Source: Stomorhina lunata
Lineage: Eukaryota; Arthropoda; Insecta; Diptera; Rhiniidae
Reading direction: 5' to 3'
Assembly: GCA_933228675.1 (NCBI GenBank)
Contig: OW121741.1
Location: forward strand, 21,628,701-21,692,700
Length of the DNA: 64,000 bases
In this document: one piece after another, positions 34,091 to 43,234 of the stretch
How the letters are laid out: each line of letters opens with the position of its first letter
Position numbering within the stretch: position 1 is the first letter of the stretch
Notes under the pieces: generated by a model
The model's input: the letters and a program-made list of their open reading frames with translations, nothing else
Database searches by the model: none
Told to the model about the DNA's origin: nothing
Position numbers and translations under genes: made by a program

Positions 34091-34904
34091 TATTAGTTTC
34101 TAAATAACTTAATTGTAATTAGTTCGATTTTATGGGTGTAAAGTAATACAGAAAATAGCCATAACTATTTTTTGAATTTAAATAAACAGAATAAAGTACA
34201 CATTAAGGGTAACACTCATCAGCTCATTAAAGATATCATAAAGTATAAATTGAATTTCCACAAACACTACTCCCTCTTTCCTCCATCCCAAATTTTATAC
34301 ATGGGGAACATCCCCTGATTATTAATCAAATTATAAAAAATGTTAAACTTTATATAGGCGTATTCATATACATAATTTCAAACTATTCCATTTCTTGCCC
34401 TTAGAACTACTGGGTTTGGTTGCATTTCGTATGAATCAAATGATTGCAACCACCATCAACTGAACCCATACCATCAAACCTCTAAACAAATAACAAAGTC
34501 AACGAACGTTTAAAAACTATTTTGCAAAGTGTGCTAAATTCATTGCACTCGAATCTAATAGAACTATTAGCTCTGTCATTAAGATATTGCGAACGTTTAA
34601 CTGCACAAAAAATTAAATCCAAACCCCCTCAATTTAAGACACATAAACCCTTAATCACTTTAAGAATCTTGCCGGAAGTAGGATAAGAAATCTTTTTCGG
34701 AAGAGGGGACCAGAAAGTAGACAGATTCTCAATACCTTACCTCCCTATATAATACATATAGTCCTAGCCCGACTTTGCATAGCCTGAACCTGACATATAT
34801 TCGGTTCTGGTTCGGTTTTGGTTTGAAACTTTATATAATCTAGTGTAGACTATATATAATCTGGATCATATAAAGTCTTCTCTCAACAAGATAAAACGTA
34901 GTAT
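34091..34904. other. AT-rich sequence with one LINE scrap
   Basis: Around 34252-34290, TCCACAAACACTACTCCCTC matches 56168-56187, the end of the jockey-like LINE frame, so a tiny fragment of that family is present on the plus strand. Otherwise no gene or repeat recognised. Confidence 0.5.
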
Positions 34905-36140
34905 TTGTATAACCGGTGCCCTTAAAAGCAGATCTCAAGCAGCCTAGACACTGTACCCTCTTGATATTTTCATAAAGGGAGTGGCAGGCAACCCGAAGTT
35001 TAGTAAGGCTGTATTAGTCGGGTATACTTAGATATAGGCATGCGGGACACTCCAGTATTCTGAGCTTAACAGGCTCCTTGGGCTTGGAGTCAGGCCTACC
35101 TACCAACTTGACTATTTAGTCAAGGAGTTACTGTTAAGCACAGCCCCAGAAATCGTAATCCCTGATAGATCCGACTGGGAGGGGCAAACAGCACTTTTTC
35201 AAGGCATTTCGATCTTCACAGATGGATCTAAAATGGATTGCGGTACTGGATCTGGTGTTTTCCTGAGGGAAATCTTTCAGACTCGTGGACGAGTGCAGTG
35301 TCTTCTAGTCAGAGATTTTTGAAATTTGGAAGGTTATAGAGCTCATCTAGGGTTTTAAAGCTGAAAATAGTGAGGCGACTTTATACGTCGATAGCCAGGC
35401 TGCGCTCAAAGTGCTGGGGAACATAGTATCACCTACAAACTACTTTAAAAATGTAGGATAGCTCTTTTTGACTTATGAATCAGCTTAAGTATTAGATTGT
35501 CCTGGGTTCCGGGTCATTGCGACATCGCTGGCAACTAAGTTGCGGATAAACTCACTAGACAAGGCTCGAGCCAAGACTTAAGTCAAAAAGTGACAGATAT
35601 TGCTCCACCTATCTGTCACTTTTATCTATGCCTAAACCGGACATAAGTAGAACCAAAATGTTCCTAGATCTGAATAGGTCAAGCTTAAGGAGATGTATAG
35701 GGCTCTTAACGAGACATTGTGCCTTAAATTCGAGTTTAAATAGGAGGTTAAATGCCTTAAGTATTGGATCAGTAAGGAAACCACAAAGACATGGGGAAAC
35801 ATGGTTATGTGTAGGACATCAAGAGCTTTTTGACCTAAAACGGACATTAGTGGAACCAAAATTCTGCTAGGTCTGAATAGGTCAAGTTTAAGAAGATGTA
35901 TAGGGTTCTTAACGGGACATTGTGCCTTAAATTCGAGGTTAAATAGGTGGAATGGTAGCATTCCGAATCTCTGCAGAATTATGTCTAAATGTGAATTCTT
36001 TCGAATCGGTAGAGCACATTCTCTGTCACTGTCCAAGGCCAAAATCAAAGGCTCAGATATCTAGGCAGCAGATTCTTTGCAAAGCGATGCAGAAATCCCA
36101 TCGGTCTTTGCTTTGTGACTCCAAATGATCCTGTCAATTT
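34905..36140 (+). pseudogene. LINE-C RNase H region, degraded
   Basis: The plus strand reads CITGALKS and LYPLDIFIKGVAGN, the polymerase C-terminal connection. Then comes IVIPDRSDW-like sequence followed by IFTDGSKMDCGTGSGVFL, the first RNase H Asp block. ATLYVDSQAALKVLG has the next Asp. VPGHCDIAG-like and VADKLTRQGSS-like blocks follow, then LLGLNRSSLRRC, LTGHCALNS and SIPNLCRIMSKCEF. All are in order but spread over several frames with stops. The same protein family and even the same linker (WISKETTKTW) occur at 24970-25730. An internal duplication lies at 35650-35957. It belongs to an RNase H-bearing LINE clade (I/R1/jockey type); the exact clade is not resolved. Confidence 0.85.
35650..35957 (+). 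repeat. Tandem duplication inside LINE-C, 204-bp offset
   Basis: GGAACCAAAATGTTCCTAGA...GAATAGGTCAAGCTTAAG...ACATTGTGCCTTAAATTCGA at 35650-35753 recurs with about 10 percent divergence at 35854-35957. The intact copy at 25 kb has one version, so this is a duplication private to this insertion. Confidence 0.85.
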
Positions 36141-36203
36141 TTGTTGCGTTTGACACGAGTCTTGATCAAAGTCAAAGCTTCAAGTTTTGATTTTTGACCC
36201 TGG

Positions 36204-36926
36204 GGAGGAAAAGGGTTAAACTTTTCCAATATTAAAAAAAATATGCCGTATACATATTATTTTATTAATGTTAAATATTGGTACAATTTAACAAGCATTT
36301 ACTCAAATTATTACAAAAAATTCACATTTTCGCGAAATTCTACGATTTCAAATCGCAGTTACGGCGAAACGGTTAAAGATATCGACCTCATTTTTTTGGA
36401 TTTTATTCTTTATTTATTATTTATTATTTTCAAATTCGTTAAACAAAATTTTGAAAAAATTTAAAAATAATTTTTGAAACCGGCCTGAGAATAAAGTATA
36501 ATTTCTAATATGAAAATAACTAAGTAATTGCTGTTATATTTCAACAAAACTCAATTATTTAGTACTTACAGGTCAAAGAATTCTAAATCGTGTCTTACTT
36601 TGAAATTTATTTATGCTTAAGTAAGTTTTTTGGCTGCCTATCCTTAGGCGTGACATCAAGTAGACGAATTTTCGGGGCGAAATAGCAATAACTCCGAAAC
36701 TACTTGATGGGTTTTTAGTTCTGATGACTAAAAATGAAGCTACTTTAGTTTTTATTTATCTTCCATTAAATTTTTTAAATAATTCAATAGTTTGTGGATA
36801 AAACTTAGGCAAAACCGAAAATACTTCAATTTTTCCCCATACAAAAATGTTTAACACTTTGTGGGCAGATGCGACAATTTGCACAGTTTGTTTTTAGGTT
36901 ACGTAGAACATTACAGGAAGAGTAAC
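36204..36926 (+). repeat. Unclassified 0.75-kb dispersed repeat, copy 2
   Basis: Same landmarks and orientation as 31584-32358. Several A/T tracts differ in length. It begins right after the LINE-C remnant. No conserved reading frame. Confidence 0.85.
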
Positions 36927-37085
36927 GGTTCAATTTCGCACTTTCGTAAAATAAGGTGCCCCTAATGTATATATTTAGTCTGAACCATACTATAAATAGC
37001 CTTGTTCAGACAATCTGTAGTCTGATTCCATTGTGGGTTAAGAATATATACATATATTCTAGTTTAGACAATGTATACTCTGGTT

Positions 37086-37894
37086 CTTTCTTCTTCTGTT
37101 ATCTTTGACTCCCAGTAGAGACCATATGCTCCAACCATCACCTTATTTATATTGGACTACTCTATTATTGTAAGATGTTAGTCTGATGTCGTTCTACGAA
37201 AAGTTTGCTGATTAAACTTAGCATATAAAGACAGAATGTCTCCCTTTTTGTGGATTCCTTCGAAATTATGTACTTATATATAAAAATTGGGTGACCTTCT
37301 TTGAAAAAGGTAATTGCACTTTATGTATATTTTTAGAACAGTGAAGTTGCATCAATTGTTGTTATTTAGACGCTTTGTTTAAGGTTTTTGTTCCACAGTC
37401 AATATTACTTATTTTACATCGACAGCGTGTTACTGCTATAGGCTTACCGCTGATGGAGAATGCTGTGGTAATTAATAATTTTAAAAGAAATTAATAATTA
37501 CAGAAATTTATGTTGCCGTTACCGGTTAAGTTAAGCTAAGTAGTCGACGTGCTTACTCATTTATGGGCTTCCAAGATCATGGTAAACTTGACGTTCGTGT
37601 TGTATTTTCGTAATTAAGTGGTTGTTTTTTTTGCCGAGATTTCCAAATGGATCATAGAATGCCAATTGTTGCTTTTACTTTATTTAATGCCCTCGTAAGC
37701 GCCACCCTTTGTATAAACCAAACTATCCAGATAGTTATGGTACCTACACATTCTATAACTTCGTTACTCACATTCATGTGTGGTAAAGAATTTGCGCCAT
37801 AGCCTGCAGGCATAATTTCAGTCTTGAAAATATTGATTTCCAGCCCAGCTTCCCGAGATTCATAAAAAATAGTAGTAAATGACCTGAACCTCAA
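37086..37894 (-). pseudogene. LINE-A fragment split by a SINE
   Basis: On the minus strand 37894-37561 encodes REAGLEINIFKTEIMPAGYG, HMNVSNEVIECVGTITI and RVALTRALNKVKATIGIL, followed by SIWKSRQ-like sequence. This is the segment after YADD seen at 9370-9660. The C-terminal end resumes at about 37215, reaching the family 3' terminus at 37130-37086 (CTGGGAGTCAAAGATAACAG). The intervening 37270-37560 is a SINE2 copy. Frameshifts and missing segments make it dead. Confidence 0.75.
37270..37560 (-). mobile_element. SINE2 copy, degraded head
   Basis: Matches 39455-39795 in the same orientation: ACATCGACAGCGTGTTA, TTACCGCTGATGGAGAATG, TGGTAATTAATAATTTTA, AGAAATTAATAATTACAGAA and AAGTAGTCGACGTGCT. 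The B-box region is damaged (TTACCGGTTAAG). It lies inside a LINE-A remnant, which defines a nested insertion. Confidence 0.7.
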
Positions 37895-38008
37895 TTGAAA
37901 ATTTTATTTTTTTCCCATGTTCGAAGTTTGTTTGTAATAGGGAAGAAGGGAAAAGTGAAAAATTTCCACTTAAGATTTTATTTATGATAGGGGAACAGGT
38001 TTAAGAAC

Positions 38009-39040
38009 CAGTGTTTGAATTTCTACTTTAGGTACCTTTTTTAATTACCACTAAGGCTACAGCTCCAACTTTTTCAAGTAGAAGTAGCAGTAGACGCTGC
38101 ATTATTTCGAAGTACTTATATTTTTAAGCTACTGCTACTTTTCAAAAAACAAAAGCGGTAAGCAAAAGTAGCAGTAGACGCTGCATTATTCCGAAGCATA
38201 TTTATTTTTAAGCTACAGCTATTTTTCAAAAACCAAAAGCAGCAAGAAGAAGTAGCTCTTTGCTATTCCAACTAAAGTATTGGTAGTTGTAGAAAACAGC
38301 AAAAAATATTCTACTTTATTTTTGCCTCAATTTGAAGAGTAGCCAAAATCGAAAATATTTTTTCTGGCTACTTTGTAGCTACTTCTTGGCTTTTTTGCAG
38401 CTACTTTCTGGCTACTTTATATGAATACTTTATGCTTGGAGCTACGCAACACAAATATTTTCTTCTGGCTACAAAGTAAATATTTGTATTGCACATCTCC
38501 AAGAAAAAAGTTTTAATATAAAGCAATGTTCGGCAAAGTCTCTCAGATTCTCTCTATTTTTGTATTTTTCTAACCCTAAGGTTAGCAAAATACAAAATCA
38601 GAGAGACTTTGCCCAACATTGATATCAAGTAGCCAGAAAGTAGCTGCGAAATAGCCAAGAATTAGCTGCAAAATAGCAAGAAAAAATGTTGTCGATTTTG
38701 ACTACTCTTCAAATTGAAGCAAAAATTAAATAGATTATTTTTGCTATTTTCTACCCCTACCAATACTTCAGTTGAAGTAGCAAAGAGCTACTTGCCGCTT
38801 TTGTGTTTTGAAAAATAGCTGTAGCTTAAAAATATAAATGTTTCGGAATAATACAGCGTCTACTGCTACTACTACTTGAAAAAGTTGGAGCCGTAGCCGT
38901 ATGCAATGATTTCCTATTTATATATGAATGTAGCAGTAGAAGTTGACGGGTATTGGCTACTATTTTCAACAAATTTGTATCTTAAAAAGTAGCCTTTTTT
39001 TGTCGCTACAGCTACTTTTAGAGTAGCCGTACAAACACTG
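38009..39040. mobile_element. hAT-like foldback element
   Basis: Ends CAGTGTTTG (38009-38017) and CAAACACTG (39032-39040) are perfect inverted repeats starting with CA, as in hAT transposons. They are flanked by 8 bp TTAAGAAC (38001-38008) and GTAAGAAC (39041-39048), a 7/8 match fitting an 8-bp hAT target duplication with T at position 2 and A at 7. Inside, long inverted arms run from about 38050 to 38480 and 38620 to 38905, full of AGTAGC/GCTACT words. The left arm carries an extra internal duplication (GTAGCAGTAGACGCTGCATT at about 38086 and 38168). The centre is the palindrome CTAACCCTAAGGTTAG near 38571-38586 inside a hairpin with arms CAATGTT..GGCAAAGTCTCTC. No coding region, so nonautonomous. 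Confidence 0.85.
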
Positions 39041-39239
39041 GTAAGAACTAACCGAGGTTTGTAAATTATAATTGGACTGATAGTTTATATTGTCTGTTGC
39101 AGACAAGAGATAAAATATTATCAGACTAAAGGGGGCTTAAGGTTCCGCTCACTTTCGAAATGCGATATTTAAGTTGAAAACTTGTTTCAACGTTACACGA
39201 TTATATTGTTATTATATTTAATTTTACCCTACACCATCA

Positions 39240-41900
39240 TATGGTAGAAGGGTATACTGGAATACTGCTGAAGTTTGTTAATCATATCTGGACCTATCTT
39301 GCGATTAAATCAAATCACCTTTTGTAATCAAAGTACAGGTCGAAATTTTAAAACCAATTAATGAAAATAGTAATTTTTATTGGTAGTGGGAGCTTTTTTT
39401 CAAGAGATACTTGTAATACTTGGGCAAATACTGCCTATACAATTGTATATACGAATTGGGTCAACTCTTTTGAAAAGGGGATAGTAGAGAGTTGAATTGT
39501 TGCGTAAAGGAGAGATAACGCTTTTTAATATTCGGGGCTATAGCAGCACCGAATATTGCGCCATCTGCATTATTAAAGCTTTTTGTTCTATATCCAATTT
39601 TATCTCTTTTACATCGACGGCGTGTTAGTTATGCTAAAGGATTTACCACCAATGGAAAATGTTGTGCTAATTGACAATTTTAGTAGAAATTAATTAATAA
39701 CTACAAATATTGATGTTTGCCGTGACTGGGTCTCGAACCGAGACAGAATATGATATGTTATACTAAGTAGTCGACGTGCTAACCAACCAAGCAATTACTT
39801 TGTAATCAAAGCACAGTTCGAAAGTAAAAAACCAATTAATGAAATTATGCACTTATTTTGGTACTGCAAGAATGCTCATCGAGGCATATTAGGCTATAGC
39901 TCCCGAAAATAGCAAAAAGTCTCACAAATCTAAAGATTATTATAGTTTTACTCTAAAAATTAAAAATAAAACGAGTTTTGTGTTCACTTAAGTCAACATG
40001 CAAAATTGATAGGTCCGTATTTGACCCTAGCTCTTATTTAAGACCAACTGACGGTAATGGAGTTGATTATACAAAAATCTCAGGAAAGTGATTAAAAAGT
40101 TAATTATGGAAACTTATCTAAGCATTAAAAAAGCTTTTTCATATACATAAGCCCACATTTGATCTTGGGTTAGGGGTTAGGCTTCTTTTTATCTTAGACC
40201 AAATGTCGATATCTGCTTTAAAACACAAAAGTCTCAAGAAAATGCTCTTATGATCACAAAATCAAACGTATACATTAGAAATAGGTGAATATTTGACAAT
40301 ACCTCTTAGCATTCTTTCCAAGGGCCCGCGGAGACTCGCAAAATTAAAGCTATACCTTCCATACAAATCCTACTTTCTAAAGGCCCGCCGAAAAAAGCAA
40401 AAAGTCTCACAAATTTTTGTTGTGTAAACTTTATTCGATATGCAAAATTGAGACAATTAGTCCATGTTTGACCCTTACTCTCATTTTAGAACAACTCCCA
40501 AAATGGGATTAATTATACAAAAATCATAAGAAAATTATCACAAAATCATAGAATATTTTCTAAGCATTAAAAAAGCTTTTGAGTATTAATCCACATTTGA
40601 CCCTTGGGGACTACTCTACTGGGGGGCTACTCTCATAAAAATCCTTTTTTGTAAGGGCCCGCCGAAAATCGTAAAAAGTCTCAAACAAATCTAAAGATAA
40701 TTATTGTCTTCTTTAAAAATGTAAAATGAATGTGTTTTGTGCAAACTTTAGTTGATATGCAAAGTTGAGACAATGGGTCCATATTGGACCCTCGCTTCCA
40801 TTTTAGAACAACTTCTGGAATAGCGTTAATTATACAAAAATCTCAAAAAAAGTGTTTCCAAAAGTAATCATAGAAAATTTAAAAGCATTAAAAAGTTTTT
40901 AAATATAGGTCTAATTTTATCTTGGGTTAGGGGTTAGGCTTTTATTTATTTTAGACCAACTGCCGAAATCTTTAATAAATGATCGTAAGTATAATCACAA
41001 AATTTAACAGTGGCATTAGAAATCAATGAATATTTGACAATACCCCCCAATACTACTTTCCAAAGGCCCTCCGATAATAGAAGTTAAGATAATTTGATCC
41101 TAGCTCGTATTTTGATCCTAGCTTGCATTTTGGACTTCCTCCGGTAATGGGTTTAATTACACTAAAAATCTCATGAAAATGATTACAAAATCAAATACAG
41201 AAAATTTTCTTAGCATTAAAATAACTTTGGACATTTTGTCCACATTTGAACCCCTAGGGTTCCATTTTAGACCCGTCAATATTTGCTTTAAAATTCAAAA
41301 ATCTCAAAAACTCTTCTGTAATCAAAAAAACAAAACGCATACATAAGAAATCGGTGTATATTTGACATCCTTTTTTCAAATCACAAAGTTAGCAAAATCG
41401 GCTCATCTTTGATCGTAGCACCCATTTTGGACCAACTGCCGGAATTGGTTTATGTTCACAAAAATCTTAAGATATAATCACAAACTTATTACAATCAATT
41501 TTCTTAATAAAGAAAAAGCATATAATAATTGGTCCATTATAGACCCTAGGGTTTTAGGGTATAATATGCTAGGGCTTGATCAGAAGCAAATGCACGCTTG
41601 ATTACAAAAATAGAAACAGACATTAGAAATCTGTAAATTTTTGACAATAAATGTCATCCCTATTTTTAAATGGCCTGCGAAAATTCCAAAGTTAGGAAAA
41701 TCTATCCTAACTTTGGATTGATTGTAGCTTCCATTTTGGATCAACTGCCGGGAATGGTTTATATAAACAAAAATCTCAGGAAATAATTACAAAATTATTA
41801 CAATAATTTTTCTTAACATTTAAAAAACTTATAACAATTAGTTAACTTTTAGCCCTAGGGGATTAGGGTGTAATAAGCTAAAGCTTGACCGGCTATTACA
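39240..41900. repeat. Degenerate tandem repeat, units of about 300-450 bp (family R relative)
   Basis: A phrase of the form TAGCTTCCATTTTGGATCAA-CTGCCGG-AATGG recurs near 40022, 40468, 40786, 41118, 41418 and 41722. Each is followed by TTAATTATACAAAAATCTCA-like sequence and preceded by TTGACCCT. GGCCCGCCGAAAA..AAAAAGTCTC recurs near 40380 and 40655. The same TAGCTCCCATATAA..AACTTCCGGAAA wording is found in the 17-20 kb repeat, so both are probably one ancient family. No coding frames. Confidence 0.75.
39455..39795 (-). mobile_element. tRNA-derived SINE2
   Basis: The head is at the right end. On the minus strand it has TTGGTTGGTTAGCACGTCGA (A-box region) and GGTTCGAGACC (39739-39729), a perfect RNA polymerase III B-box, about 45 bases apart. 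The body holds ACATCGACGGCGTGTTA and AGAAATTAATTAATAACTAC and is shared with 37270-37560. It is inserted in the family R tandem repeat. No target duplication was located with confidence, so the left limit is approximate. Confidence 0.75.
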
Positions 41901-43234
41901 ATTTTCTATTTGCTTCATAATAACAAACAATTGTTAGAAAAAATAAAAAAATCAATTGCAACAATGTATTACAATCTTATAGTATCATTACGAAACGGAA
42001 AACTTTCAGACTAACTCATGCCAGAACTATAATATAATTTTGAATACAATGTTGCCATATCGCGCTAGTCATGCGGGGCAGCAACAACAGCAAAAACTAA
42101 AAACATTTATAAATAAATTACAAATTATTGCACACTTTTGTTAAACTTGTGTTAAATTTGTTTATTTTTTTATTACAATTTATAGACTTTTTCTATCTAA
42201 TTCTATGGCGCATGTGTCCTTGGCCTTGCAATTTTACAATAGTTTTGTTAGAAAAGTTCATTGCACCCGCATTATTGGAACAAGTCGTCGTAGTCGTAGT
42301 CGTCTGGCTGATAGACGTTGGACTAGAAAGTACGTGAGTTTTTGCAAAATTTTTTTGTTAAATGTTATTTAGAATGTGTTAGAATTGAAATATTTGTTAA
42401 AGCCAATTAATATATTCAAAAGTTCGTAATAGTTTTGAGATTGTAGAGTCGTTTATTATTAGGAATAGTCTAATATTTTTGCCATTAAACTTTTTAATTT
42501 GGTATATTTGTATAAAAATGTTTATATATTTAAGATTTATACTTATATTTTTTTTTAAATGTTTTGTTAAATTAATTTTTATGGGGGCTTTCAACTTGTA
42601 AGTCATTAAACTAAACGATATTTTTGTTGGCATGTGTTGCAATAAAAGCTAGAAATTTATTTCAAAAATTTCAGGTTATATGTGAGTGACATTTTCTTGG
42701 AACTAATAAAAGAATAAAGATTTTGAAAATATATTCAATATATTTCAGAATTTAATAGATTTGAGGTACAAATCTGTTTATAAGACAATGTATGAATACT
42801 TGCATACAATGAAAGTATGGCATCCTCCTAATACCTTGAAAGATCAGGTTCGAAAGACCATGGAAAACTCTATTGATCCCATATGTTTATCGGCTTTAAG
42901 TTAATTATCATAAATTTTCTTAAATATGCAATTTTTATTTTTGAATAATTGTTTTTTTTTAATATAAAAATTTTATTATCTCCTTGTCTGACTTCCCTTT
43001 AAGAACATTTTCCGAATATCTTTCCTCAATTTTGGCCAGATGTTCTTAATAAATTTCACTTCCGTTTGATGATGTAATTCTTTAAAGATTCAATTTTCGC
43101 AAAATTTTTTTGCTTGTTTCTTAAACATTTTATAAATTGTTTATTAACAATGTTAATTGATTTTTAAATAAATCCAAAATTAGCCTTTTATTAAAGCGGA
43201 AGTGAAAAACTTAAAAGAATTTTGAATATAAGTG
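41901..43234. other. Apparently unique sequence with a candidate exon
   Basis: This stretch is outside the repeats. It contains one possible short exon (42205-42333, separate entry). The rest is A/T-rich with no further signature; the 81-codon minus frame at 42397-42642 is K/I/F-rich and not convincing. Confidence 0.5.
42205..42333 (+). CDS. Candidate short coding exon, unknown product
   Basis: ATG at 42205 opens 43 codons (MAHVSLALQFYNSFVRKVHC, then TRIIGTSRRSRSRLADRRWT and RKY) and runs straight into GTGAGT at 42334, a near-ideal insect splice donor, in phase 0. The start context has G at +4. Codon composition is more GC-rich than the surroundings. The product would be basic, with an RSRSR stretch that also reflects a small (GTCGTA) repeat in the DNA. 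I recognise no family. Without splicing the frame ends after 13 more codons. It could be a first exon of a host gene or chance. Confidence 0.2.

Noticed and set aside
39725..39795. A second tRNA gene on the minus strand (perfect B box)
   Set aside because: No convincing cloverleaf, and the sequence is the head of an element shared with 37.3-37.6 kb.
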